From CALLCD01 sp039196965 (lineage in GTDB: Bacteria > Pseudomonadota > Alphaproteobacteria > Caulobacterales > Hyphomonadaceae), in contig JBCCUK010000001.1 of assembly GCA_039196965.1 (NCBI GenBank), positions 124,001 to 188,000 of the forward strand: a DNA stretch of 64,000 bases, written 5' to 3'. The notes under the pieces were generated by a model. The model ran no database searches. It was not told the DNA's origin and worked only from the letters and a program-made list of their open reading frames with translations. Of the stretch, positions 18,078 through 27,101 are shown piece by piece; positions within the stretch are counted from its first letter, which is position 1; the number at the start of each line of letters is the position of its first letter. The translations under genes and the position numbers were made by a program.

Positions 18078-18568
18078 CTATACTTCTCCAGCAATTCCTG
18101 TTTCACATCATCCGTCACGAAGGCGGTGATGTCCCCCCCAAGCTTTGCGATTTCCTTGACGAGCCGTGAGGCAACCGCCTGATGACGAACATCGGCCATC
18201 AGGAACACGGTTTCAATGTCCGGGTTCAGTTGTTCGTTCATACTCGCCATCTGGAATTCATATTCAAAATCAGAGACAGCGCGGAGTCCTCGCACGATCG
18301 ATGAAGCCCCACACTCTTGGGCGAAGTGCATAAGGAGCCCGCTAAACGGTCTGACTTCGATCGCCGCTGTACCAGGACCTTGGTGCCGCGCACTTTCGCG
18401 CTCGGCCATTTTTACCCGTTCTTCCAGCGAGAATAGTGGACGCTTTGCATCATTCGTAGCGACGCCGATGATCAACTTGTCGTACAGCTTCAGAGCGCGT
18501 GAGATAATATCTACATGGCCGAGGGTGAGCGGATCAAACGTCCCCGGATAAAGTCCAATACGTTCCAA
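18074..18568 (-). CDS. coaD: Phosphopantetheine adenylyltransferase
   Basis: Fourth step of coenzyme A synthesis: adenylation of 4'-phosphopantetheine. 164 residues, with the nucleotidyltransferase motif TLGH at 15-18 in GTFDPLTLGHVDI and the segment RGLRAVSDFEYEFQMA. It lies 23 bases after gyrA and overlaps the next gene by four bases. Confidence 0.95.
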   Translation of the reverse strand: MERIGLYPGTFDPLTLGHVDIISRALKLYDKLIIGVATNDAKRPLFSLEERVKMAERESARHQGPGTAAIEVRPFSGLLMHFAQECGASSIVRGLRAVSDFEYEFQMASMNEQLNPDIETVFLMADVRHQAVASRLVKEIAKLGGDITAFVTDDVKQELLEKYS

Positions 18569-18591
18569 CCAACTTCTCCCTTGTTTTTCTT

Positions 18592-21375
18592 CTAACCATC
18601 GTCCGGCATTGGCTGCGCCGGATCTGTATCCCCTTCTAGGTCGTCATCATCCTGTTCTACAAGTCTTTCAACGGAAACAACGGTTTCATCTCCCGCTGTC
18701 CGTAATACCCAGACGCCTGCGGTAGAGCGGCCGGCCTGGCGGATCTGATCCACCCGCGTGCGGATGAGCTGGCCCGCATCCGTTACAACCATGAGCTGAT
18801 CGCTTTCTTCGACTGGGAAGGAGGCTGCAATCCGCTGGTCACCGCTAATCCTGTGAGCGATAAGACCCTTTCCGCCACGACCGGAGACCCTGTAGTCATA
18901 GGCAGAGGCGCGCTTGCCCATGCCTTTGGATGTGACCGTAAGGATTAGCTGCTCAGCCGCACCAAGCTCGGCGATCCTTTCCGGGCTGAGGGCCGCTTCA
19001 TCTTCGCCGTCTTCCTCGTGGTCGGACAGCACATCTTCCTCAATGTCTTCTCCATCGGCTTCGGCAGCCCGGCGCATGGCGGCTGAGTGCTTGAGATAAG
19101 CTCTGGACTCCGCCGGGGTGACTTCCACATGGCGGAGGATCGCCATGGAGATAACTTCGTCTCCATCGCCGAGTTTGATGCCGCGTACGCCGCTCGAGGT
19201 GCGACCCGAGAAGACCCGCACATCGGTTGCCCGGAAGCGGATACATTGTGCCATGGCGGTGGTCAGCAGGATATCGTCTTTTTCAGAACAGACTTCCACA
19301 GCGACGATTCCATCGCCTTCATCGGGCTTCATGGCGATCTTGCCATTCCGGTTCACGCGCACGAAATCGGAGAGCTTGTTGCGCCTAATACCCCCGCTCT
19401 TCGTCGCAAAGACGATATCCATGTTGTCCCGCTCTTCATCTGTCTCGGGAAGCGGGAGAACAGAGGTGATCCGCTCGTCCTTCTCCAGCGGGAACATATT
19501 GACGAGGGCCTTGCCCCGCGATTGGGGCGAGCCGACCGGTAGCCGCCAGACCTTCTCCTTGTAGACCATACCGTTAGAAGAGAAGAACAGCATCTCGGTA
19601 TGGGTATTGGCCGAAAAAAGACGCGTGACGAAGTCATCATCCTTCATCGACATGCCGGACCGGCCCTTACCACCGCGATGCTGGGTCCGATATGTGGCAA
19701 GCGGCACCCGCTTCGCGTAGCCACCATGGGTGAAGGTCACGACCATATCTTCACGCTCGATAAGGTCTTCATCCTCCATATCGAGGACGCCCTCCATGAA
19801 TTCGGAGCGGCGCGGTACAGCGAACTTCTCTTTCACTTCGGAGAGCTCGCCCTTAATGATGTCGAGCACGCGGGGGCGGGATCCGAGAATATCGAGATAG
19901 TCGGTGATCTTTTCCGCTAGACCCTTCGCTTCATCGCCGATTTCGTCACGGCCTAGCGCCGTCAGTTGCTGCAGGCGCAGGGCTAGGATCTGCCTGGCCT
20001 GCTCGTCGGATAGGCGGATGGATCCCTCATTGTCGAAAACGGTGCGGCGGTCAGCAATCAGCTCGATCATGGCGCGCATGTCGGATGCGGGCCAGGCCCT
20101 TTCCAGCAGGCGTTCTCGCGCCACATTGGGGTCTGGTGAGTGGCGAATGATGCGGATCACCTCGTCGATATTGGCAACGGCGAGGGCGAGACCGACGAGG
20201 TTATGGGCGCGATCGCGGGCCTTGGAGAGATCGAACTTTGTGCGCCGCGCCACCACTTCCTCACGGAAGGCGATGAATGCCTGCAACACGGTTCGCAGGT
20301 TCATCAGCTCCGGTACGCCGCCATTCAGCGCGAGCATGTTCACACCGAATGAGGTCTGCATCTGGCTGAAACGGAAGAGCTGGTTCAGCACCACATCGGC
20401 GCTTGCATCTTTCTTGATCTCGATGACGACGCGAATGCCGTGGCGGTCGCTTTCATCTCGAAGATCGGAGATGCCCTCGATCCTCTTTTCGCGCACAAGG
20501 TCGGCAATCTTTGAGACCATGGCTGCCTTGTTCACCTGATACGGGATCTCGGTGACGACGATCATTTCCTTGCCGGAGCGAGCGGTTTCGATGTCGGTCT
20601 TCGCCCGCATAATTACAGAGCCGCGGCCTTCCATCAGGCCCTTGCGAGAGCCGGAATAGCCCATGATAAGACCACCGGTTGGAAAATCGGGGCCCGGCAC
20701 GATGCCTAACAACTCCTCGTCTGAAATCGCCGGATCGTCTATCATGGCGAGGGTGGCGTCGCACACTTCGCCGAGATTGTGGGGCGGGATATTCGTCGCC
20801 ATGCCCACAGCAATCCCGGCACCGCCATTGACGAGCAGATTTGGGAACTGGGCCGGCAGAACGGTCGGTTCCTGAACAGAGTCATCATAATTGCCCTGGA
20901 AGTCGACCGTATTCTTATTGATGTCAGCCAACATGTATGGCGCGGCCTTGGACATCCGGCTTTCTGTGTAACGCATCGCCGCTGGGGGATCATTATCCTG
21001 GGAGCCGAAGTTTCCCTGTCCATCAACGAGCATCAGCGACATGGAGAAAGGCTGGGCAAGGCGAACTAGGGCATCATAGATCGCACTGTCGCCATGGGGG
21101 TGATATTTACCCATGACATCGCCGACGATCGCCGCCGATTTCCGGTAAGCCTTGTCGGGCGTGTAGCCGCCGACTTGCATGGCATACAGAATGCGGCGGT
21201 GAACGGGCTTCAATCCGTCGCGAACATCGGGCAGGGCGCGAGAGACGATAACGCTCATCGCATAATCGAGATAGGAGCGCTTAAGCTCATCTTCGATGTT
21301 CACCGGATCGATGCCGTCAAGACCTGGTTCTTCTGGCAGAGTGTCGTCGCCTTCGGGCGTGTTGTCGTCGCTCAC
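18592..21375 (-). CDS. gyrA: DNA gyrase subunit A
   Basis: Breakage-reunion subunit of gyrase, 927 residues. The catalytic Tyr136 is in AAMRYTESRM. The quinolone-resistance-determining segment reads HPHGDSAIYD; Ser97 and Asp101 correspond to E. coli Ser83 and Asp87, so the common resistance substitutions are absent. The GyrA box appears as QHRGGKGRSG in the C-terminal beta-pinwheel. An acidic insertion (EADGEDIEEDVL and HEEDGEDEAA) interrupts the C-terminal domain, and the protein ends in an acidic tail. The gene starts a minus-strand run with coaD. Confidence 0.97.
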   Translation of the reverse strand: MSDDNTPEGDDTLPEEPGLDGIDPVNIEDELKRSYLDYAMSVIVSRALPDVRDGLKPVHRRILYAMQVGGYTPDKAYRKSAAIVGDVMGKYHPHGDSAIYDALVRLAQPFSMSLMLVDGQGNFGSQDNDPPAAMRYTESRMSKAAPYMLADINKNTVDFQGNYDDSVQEPTVLPAQFPNLLVNGGAGIAVGMATNIPPHNLGEVCDATLAMIDDPAISDEELLGIVPGPDFPTGGLIMGYSGSRKGLMEGRGSVIMRAKTDIETARSGKEMIVVTEIPYQVNKAAMVSKIADLVREKRIEGISDLRDESDRHGIRVVIEIKKDASADVVLNQLFRFSQMQTSFGVNMLALNGGVPELMNLRTVLQAFIAFREEVVARRTKFDLSKARDRAHNLVGLALAVANIDEVIRIIRHSPDPNVARERLLERAWPASDMRAMIELIADRRTVFDNEGSIRLSDEQARQILALRLQQLTALGRDEIGDEAKGLAEKITDYLDILGSRPRVLDIIKGELSEVKEKFAVPRRSEFMEGVLDMEDEDLIEREDMVVTFTHGGYAKRVPLATYRTQHRGGKGRSGMSMKDDDFVTRLFSANTHTEMLFFSSNGMVYKEKVWRLPVGSPQSRGKALVNMFPLEKDERITSVLPLPETDEERDNMDIVFATKSGGIRRNKLSDFVRVNRNGKIAMKPDEGDGIVAVEVCSEKDDILLTTAMAQCIRFRATDVRVFSGRTSSGVRGIKLGDGDEVISMAILRHVEVTPAESRAYLKHSAAMRRAAEADGEDIEEDVLSDHEEDGEDEAALSPERIAELGAAEQLILTVTSKGMGKRASAYDYRVSGRGGKGLIAHRISGDQRIAASFPVEESDQLMVVTDAGQLIRTRVDQIRQAGRSTAGVWVLRTAGDETVVSVERLVEQDDDDLEGDTDPAQPMPDDG

Positions 21376-21536
21376 GTCTTTTGTCTCTTATAAGCTTTTA
21401 GAGAGTGATTAGGAGGCGTCAGAATCGCCTCGATTTTCTGGATAATTGTTTAGCACCTTAAAGCGTGCGCCACAAAGCGTCATTGCGTTCTTTTTCAGGG
21501 TTTTTTCAGTGAAGGAAAGGGCGTACCTTTTTCGCT
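21376..21536. promoter_or_regulatory. Divergent promoter region gyrA / kelch gene
   Basis: 161 bases between two divergent starts. A perfect inverted repeat, GAGGCG-N7-CGCCTC, lies at 21413-21431, and AT-rich sequence flanks it. It may be a regulatory hairpin or operator near the gyrA 5' untranslated region, but nothing links it to a known regulator. Confidence 0.35.
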
Positions 21537-22622
21537 ATGACACAGATTTTCTCACGCCGTCAGGCGCTTTTGCTTACAGGGGCGGCATTCTTTGCCTCAT
21601 GCGTTGAAAACAAAGCTATTTCCGCTCCAGAATCGACTGTTCCAACTGCGCGCTCTGGATCCGGTTGGTCCTCTGGCGTGCCGCTCCTGGTGCCAACTCA
21701 GGAAATTTACCCCTGCGTCCATAATGGTGCGATACATCTTGCTGGCGGATTTTTCGCGGAGAACGGGCAGATAGTCGCTCCGGCGGACGCGCACTACGCC
21801 TGGCGTCCCGGTGATGCCGCATGGACACGTGGAGTAAGCCTTCGAAGACAGCGCCATCATCCCCAACTCGTCAGTTGGCGCGGTGGTTTATTCGCCTTAG
21901 CGGGCTTTGAAACACCCAGCGAGGATCAGATTTGGGTGATGCAGTCGAGTGGATGGCGATTGCTTGGCCATGTATTTCCGCCTGACGGACCGGCGATCAC
22001 GATTGAACCGGCTTGGTTTGAGGTATCCCGATTGCCCAGACCCTGCGCCGAAGCAGTTGTCGGAGTCACTGGCGACGGAAACCTCCATCTCGCCGGCGGG
22101 CGCACTCCCAAGGGCTCGGCGAATGCGCAATGGATCGACCATACCGACACGGATCACCATTATATCCTCACTGATCTCGATGTCGCTTGGGAAACCGCGG
22201 CACCCTGCTTAACCAAGCGAAACTCGGCTTCAGGTGACGTGATCGACGGTAATCTGCACATCGTTGGTGGACGGACGGTGGAGGGCGGTAATGTCGCGGT
22301 CCATGAAGTGTATGACTATCGCGAAGATCGCTGGCGCACGGCAGCTCCAATGCCTCAAGGCCAAGGCGGACTAGCGGCAGCCGCCGTCGGAGGTCGGCTC
22401 TATGCCTTCGGAGGTGAGTTCTTTGACGGCGACGGCGGTGTTTATTCTGAGGCCTATTCCTACAATACCGCCTCTGACAGATGGACTAGACTGCCCGATA
22501 TGCCGAATCCCAGACATGGACTTGGTGCTGTTGCGTTGAACGGCGAACTCTATGTCATTGGCGGTGCATTGGAAGTTGGTGGTAACGGCACTACGACGGT
22601 GGTCGATATCTACACACCCTAA
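21537..22622 (+). CDS. Kelch-repeat protein, putative Tat-exported lipoprotein
   Basis: 361 residues. The N-terminus has a twin-arginine motif (SRRQALLL) followed by a hydrophobic stretch and FFASC, a lipobox-like site with Cys22, suggesting Tat export and lipid anchoring. The mature part contains kelch blades forming a beta-propeller: NGAIHLAGG, DGNLHLAGGR, DGNLHIVGGR, GGRLYAFGG and NGELYVIGG are the diagnostic strand and GG motifs, each followed by an aromatic segment such as YDYREDRW. Enzyme or scaffold function is unknown. A GAAGGAAAGG Shine-Dalgarno precedes the ATG. It appears monocistronic. Confidence 0.8.
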   Translation: MTQIFSRRQALLLTGAAFFASCVENKAISAPESTVPTARSGSGWSSGVPLLVPTQEIYPCVHNGAIHLAGGFFAENGQIVAPADAHYAWRPGDAAWTRGVSLRRQRHHPQLVSWRGGLFALAGFETPSEDQIWVMQSSGWRLLGHVFPPDGPAITIEPAWFEVSRLPRPCAEAVVGVTGDGNLHLAGGRTPKGSANAQWIDHTDTDHHYILTDLDVAWETAAPCLTKRNSASGDVIDGNLHIVGGRTVEGGNVAVHEVYDYREDRWRTAAPMPQGQGGLAAAAVGGRLYAFGGEFFDGDGGVYSEAYSYNTASDRWTRLPDMPNPRHGLGAVALNGELYVIGGALEVGGNGTTTVVDIYTP

Positions 22623-22847
22623 GCGATTTTAAAATCAATCAGAGAAATATTGTTTTAATTCAGCGGGGTAAGCGTCATTTGCCTTGCGCGGACAGTATGC
22701 CGTGAAGGTGCTTCCGTTTAAATCTGTTCAATTCTGAAAACCTCTTTTCGTTTCTTGAGAAAAGCTGCTCGATTTCACTATCGCGGAGAAAACCGGGCTG
22801 GACCGGCTTCTATTATTTGTATCGCGAACTCGCCTCGCTGCTACTCC

Positions 22848-23198
22848 ATGAGCCGACAAATGAGAAAACTCCTCCTCCCAGTCTTTCTGCTTCTCTCCTT
22901 TTTCACCACGCCACCTGTGAACGCGGAGGCGAAGGATATGAATTACGAAGTTCGCTTTGATTTTAATCGGGCTGCTCCGGCGGACGAAATTTATGCTGAT
23001 CTCCGCCGGCTCGCCCGTCGTACCTGTGCTGTTGAAAGCAGCGGAGAGCTGGAATTCGCTCGCGCCAGCGCCGAGAAGGCCTGTCGCGATGATTTTGTCG
23101 GCCGCGCAGTGGCCGCCATCAATATGCCAAGCCTCCTCGCATATCATGCGGATCGCAAAGGTCAGTCCGCCATGAGTGTCGCGCTCGCAGAACGCTAA
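22848..23198 (+). CDS. UrcA family protein
   Basis: 116-residue exported protein: signal peptide MRKLLLPVFLLLSFF ending near PVNAEA, then a small domain with two pairs of cysteines (RRTCAVES and KACRDDFV) and AAINMPSLLAYH. This spacing matches UrcA proteins common in Caulobacterales and Sphingomonadales, whose role is unknown. ATG 22848 and ATG 22860 are both possible; the frame extends further upstream without homology. Confidence 0.7.
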   Translation: MSRQMRKLLLPVFLLLSFFTTPPVNAEAKDMNYEVRFDFNRAAPADEIYADLRRLARRTCAVESSGELEFARASAEKACRDDFVGRAVAAINMPSLLAYHADRKGQSAMSVALAER

Positions 23199-23288
23199 AA
23201 TCAGACCAAAAACCTGTCACTGTCATTAGAAGCGGCTCTGGTGCGTCACCAAGGCTTGCAAACGAATCTCAATTCCTCTGTTCAATCC

Positions 23289-23313
23289 AGCGATTAACAG
23301 CTATAAAATCGCT
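23289..23313. promoter_or_regulatory. Inverted repeat upstream of sdhE
   Basis: AGCGATT (23289-23295) and AATCGCT (23307-23313) form a perfect 7-bp inverted repeat around CTATAAA, which resembles a -10 element. The position 20-45 bases before the sdhE start fits an operator over a promoter for sdhE-mfd. Confidence 0.35.
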
Positions 23314-23332
23314 TCTATAGAGGACGCACCTT

Positions 23333-23587
23333 ATGGACGCACATCGCCGCAAACTTCGCTTTCGTGCTTGGCGGCGAGGGTTTCGGGAGATGGACCTATT
23401 GATGGGGTCTTTTGCGGATAACTATATCGAGAGTATGGACGACAACAGTCTCGCTGAATTCGAGCGTCTTTTGTCGATTCCCGACTGGGAAGTCTACGCC
23501 TGGATCATCGGGCAGAAACCCGTACCGCCGAACCATGCTGGGCCTGTGCTGGATCAGCTCATTGCATTTGATTTTTCTGCCACTTAA
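23333..23587 (+). CDS. sdhE: Succinate dehydrogenase flavinylation factor SdhE
   Basis: 84-residue cytoplasmic protein of the SdhE/Sdh5 family that helps attach FAD covalently to the SdhA subunit. The signature RGxxE motif is R15-G-F-R-E19, followed by MDLLMGSFAD and WEVYAWIIG as in relatives. It lies 37 bases before mfd, an arrangement seen repeatedly in alphaproteobacteria. Confidence 0.88.
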   Translation: MDAHRRKLRFRAWRRGFREMDLLMGSFADNYIESMDDNSLAEFERLLSIPDWEVYAWIIGQKPVPPNHAGPVLDQLIAFDFSAT

Positions 23588-23624
23588 AGACAGGCCTCTT
23601 TGCAATCCTACATAGCGGTTCACT

Positions 23625-26600
23625 ATGACTGCGCACGCATTCCTGAAAGGCCTGTCTGCGCCAACGCAGATCTATTCGGCACCCTTTGGGGCCGATATCG
23701 AAGCATTATGTCGGATATCTGAAGAGACAGCATCGACGGCGCTCTATGTTGCTCGCGACGATCGTACGGCAGCGGCGGCCCGAAAGCTCGCCGAGTTTTG
23801 CGCACCGTCTCTTGAAAAAGTTTTCCTGCCGGGATGGGACACGCTGCCTTATGATCGCGTCAGTCCCACGGCCGGTCTTGCCGCCCGCCGCTGCGCAGGT
23901 CTCGCCCGGTTGGCGCAGGGGACAGATGGTCCGCTTTTTGTCATCACAACCGCGTCTTCCCTCGTACAACGGGTTCCGCCTGTCGAAACGCTGAAAAGGT
24001 CCAGCTTCTTCGTGGCTGAGGGCGATGATGTCGATCAAAACGAATTAACCGATTACCTCACTGTGAATGGGTATGTGCGTGCGTCCACCGTCCGTGAGCG
24101 CGGTGAGTTTGCGATACGCGGCGGCCTCATCGACCTATTTCCGCCGACAGCTGACGCACCCGTACGCCTCGATTTTTTTGGCACGACGGTCGATTCGCTC
24201 CGCAGCTTTGACCCGGAAACCCAGCGCACCATTGGTCCGCTGAAGCGCACGGGCTTCGCCCCGGTAAGCGAGATTCTTTTCTCCGATTCTGTGCTGACCG
24301 ATTTCCGGACCCGCTACCTTGAAGCCTTCGGTGCACCGGACGGTGACCCGATGTACGAGGCTGCGCGGGCAAAGATCCGCCGACAGGGTCTCGAAATGTG
24401 GTTGCCGCTCTTCCACGACCGACTCGATACGCTGTTCGACTACATCGGCCCCGATGCCATGATTGGACTTGGTGCGCTTGCGCCTGAAGCCGCGGCAGAA
24501 CGTTTAGGGCAGGCCGAAGACTATTTCAGCGCACGAGAGGAAGCCGCAGGTGAGGCAAGGGCCGCTCGCGTGCTGGCACCCGGCGCGCTTTATCTGAAAC
24601 CAGACGAACTTGATGCGGCTTTGTTTTCACGGGGCATTGCCCGTTTCGTTCCCGGTGATGGAGAGGGGCTGAGGCTCGGTGGATTATCAGGCCGCAGCTT
24701 TGCGCCGGAGCGCCTGCAGTCAGATGTGAACGTATTCGAAATCTCCGCCGAGCATGCCAAATCGAAGCGAAAAGACGGAAAAACGGTCATTTTCGCCGCT
24801 TGGACTGATGGCTCAGCGGAACGCTTGACCTCTGTTATGATTGACTATGGCTTGGATGCATTGCCTCGGGTTTATTCGCTCGATGCCGCCGAGAAGGCCG
24901 GGCTTTGTGTCGCTGAACTGCCCGTCGAGGCGGGCTACGAGACGGAAACGCTCTGCATCATCGCCGAACAGGATGTGCTTGGCGACAAGCTAGCGAGCCC
25001 CCGCCGGAAACGCAAAAGCGCGAACTTCATCGCCGAAGCGTCTGCGCTCACCCAAGGCGATCTCGTCGTTCACTCCGATCATGGTGTTGGTCGTTATGCG
25101 GGCCTCAAGACCCTCGATGTCACGGGTGCGCCCCATGATTGTCTTGAGCTGGAATATGCTGGAGGCGACAAGGTTTTTCTGCCAGTCGAGAATATTGATC
25201 TGATCAGCCGCTATGGCTCTGAGGGCACCGACAGCGCGATTGACCGCCTTGGTGGTGCTGGCTGGCAGACGAGAAAAGCCAAGGCCAAGAAGCGTATCCT
25301 CGAAATGGCGGCGGAGCTGATGGAGATCGCTGCCAAGCGCGAGCTTCGGAAAGCTGAAGCTATTGAACCTGGGCAAGGGCTCTTTGAAGAGTTTGCCGTT
25401 CGCTTTCCTTACGAGGAAACCGACGACCAGCTCCATGCGATTGCCGATGTCGTGGGAGATTTGGCCTCTGGAAAGCCTATGGACCGCCTTGTCTGCGGCG
25501 ACGTAGGTTTTGGCAAAACAGAAGTTGCTCTGCGTGGGGCATTCCTCGCAGCCATGGCCGGACATCAGGTTGCTGTGATTGCGCCAACGACGCTGCTCGC
25601 ACGCCAGCATTATCAGACTTTCACGGAGCGCTTTTCTGGCTGGCCGCTGAAAGTTGGCCATTTGTCGAGGCTTGTCACCGGCAAGGAGGCGAGCGCCACC
25701 CGGGCTGGATTGAAGGATGGCACGGTCGATGTCGTCATCGGCACCCATGCGTTGCTCTCAAAGTCTATCGAGATGAAGCGGCTCGGGCTTCTGGTGGTGG
25801 ATGAGGAGCAACGCTTTGGCGTAAAGCACAAGGAACGGCTGAAAGAGCTAAAGGCGGACGTCCACGTCCTCACCTTGTCGGCAACGCCAATCCCGAGGAC
25901 GTTGCAGATGGCACTCACCGGCATTCGCGACCTTTCTATTATCGCGACACCGCCGGTCGACCGGCTATCGGTGCGCACCTACATCACCGAATTCGATGGC
26001 GTTACCCTGCGTGAGGCGTTGCTACGAGAGAAGTATCGCGGCGGTCAGGCTTTCTTTGTCGCGCCGCGTATTTCCGATCTCGACCGGTTGGAAACCTTCC
26101 TTAAGGAGACAGTGCCGGAAGTTAGCTTTGTCGTTGCCCACGGCCAGATGGGCGCGACCGAACTCGAAGACATTATGACCGCTTTCTACGAAGGCAAGTA
26201 TGATGTGCTCCTCTCCACGACCATCGTGGAATCCGGCCTCGATATTCCACGCGCCAATACGCTGATTATTCACCGGGCGGACATGTTCGGCCTTGCTCAG
26301 CTTTACCAGCTTCGGGGTCGCGTCGGCCGATCGAAGCTCCGCGCCTATGCCTATTTCACGACACCCGGCGATAAGATTATGACCGGTGCTGCTGAGAAGC
26401 GTCTGCGTGTGCTTCAGTCCCTCGACAGCCTTGGAGCCGGTTTCCAGCTTGCGAGCCACGACCTCGACATGCGCGGCGGTGGCAACCTTCTCGGGGACCA
26501 GCAGTCTGGCCATATCCGTGAGGTTGGTGTGGAGCTTTACCAGCAGATGCTGGAGGATGCGGTGGCCTCATTGAAAGCGGGAGATGGCGAGGACGTCGCC

Positions 26601-27062
26601 GATGAGTGGTCACCCCAGATCAATCTCGGCGTCGCGGTTCTAATCCCCGAAGACTATGTCGAGGACCTTACCGTTCGTCTGTCGCTCTATCGCCGCCTTG
26701 CAGACGTCGAGGCTGAGACGGACCGGGAGGCTTTTGCCGCCGAACTGATCGACCGGTTTGGCCCGCTCCCCGAAGAAACCCAGCAGCTCCTGGATATCAC
26801 GGGCATCAAGGCGATCTGCAAATCCCTAGGCATTTCCAAGCTGGATGCCGGGCCTAAGGGTGCTGTTTTCGCTTTCAGGGACGATACGCCCCTCGACCCG
26901 GTAAAACTCATGCTCCTTGTCCGTTCCCGCCCGAACCAGTTACGCCTTCGCCCGGACTCCAAGCTCGTTTTCTCCGGCACTTGGGCGACACCGGAAAAAC
27001 GGATGGCGGCAGTGCGGGATTTGCTTAGAGAGCTTCAGCAATATGGCGCACTGGCAGCCTGA
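23625..27062 (+). CDS. mfd: Transcription-repair coupling factor
   Basis: 1145-residue translocase that removes stalled RNA polymerase at DNA lesions and recruits UvrA. The N-terminal UvrB-like module is followed by the RNA-polymerase-interaction domain (GDLVVHSDHGVGRYAGL) and a RecG-like translocase. In the translocase the Walker A Lys631 is in GDVGFGKTEVAL and the Walker B DEEQRFG is at 726-732. The relay segment GRVGRSK and the C-terminal TRCF domain (LIDRFGPLPEE) complete it. It is probably cotranscribed with sdhE. Confidence 0.96.
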   Translation: MTAHAFLKGLSAPTQIYSAPFGADIEALCRISEETASTALYVARDDRTAAAARKLAEFCAPSLEKVFLPGWDTLPYDRVSPTAGLAARRCAGLARLAQGTDGPLFVITTASSLVQRVPPVETLKRSSFFVAEGDDVDQNELTDYLTVNGYVRASTVRERGEFAIRGGLIDLFPPTADAPVRLDFFGTTVDSLRSFDPETQRTIGPLKRTGFAPVSEILFSDSVLTDFRTRYLEAFGAPDGDPMYEAARAKIRRQGLEMWLPLFHDRLDTLFDYIGPDAMIGLGALAPEAAAERLGQAEDYFSAREEAAGEARAARVLAPGALYLKPDELDAALFSRGIARFVPGDGEGLRLGGLSGRSFAPERLQSDVNVFEISAEHAKSKRKDGKTVIFAAWTDGSAERLTSVMIDYGLDALPRVYSLDAAEKAGLCVAELPVEAGYETETLCIIAEQDVLGDKLASPRRKRKSANFIAEASALTQGDLVVHSDHGVGRYAGLKTLDVTGAPHDCLELEYAGGDKVFLPVENIDLISRYGSEGTDSAIDRLGGAGWQTRKAKAKKRILEMAAELMEIAAKRELRKAEAIEPGQGLFEEFAVRFPYEETDDQLHAIADVVGDLASGKPMDRLVCGDVGFGKTEVALRGAFLAAMAGHQVAVIAPTTLLARQHYQTFTERFSGWPLKVGHLSRLVTGKEASATRAGLKDGTVDVVIGTHALLSKSIEMKRLGLLVVDEEQRFGVKHKERLKELKADVHVLTLSATPIPRTLQMALTGIRDLSIIATPPVDRLSVRTYITEFDGVTLREALLREKYRGGQAFFVAPRISDLDRLETFLKETVPEVSFVVAHGQMGATELEDIMTAFYEGKYDVLLSTTIVESGLDIPRANTLIIHRADMFGLAQLYQLRGRVGRSKLRAYAYFTTPGDKIMTGAAEKRLRVLQSLDSLGAGFQLASHDLDMRGGGNLLGDQQSGHIREVGVELYQQMLEDAVASLKAGDGEDVADEWSPQINLGVAVLIPEDYVEDLTVRLSLYRRLADVEAETDREAFAAELIDRFGPLPEETQQLLDITGIKAICKSLGISKLDAGPKGAVFAFRDDTPLDPVKLMLLVRSRPNQLRLRPDSKLVFSGTWATPEKRMAAVRDLLRELQQYGALAA

Positions 27063-27101
27063 CGCATCGACAAATCAGCAGATCCCGCCCATATCCCGGC
27101 C

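Noticed and set aside
24990..25748. 252-codon minus-strand frame in mfd
   Set aside because: It is antisense to the conserved Mfd translocase, with no promoter or Shine-Dalgarno support.
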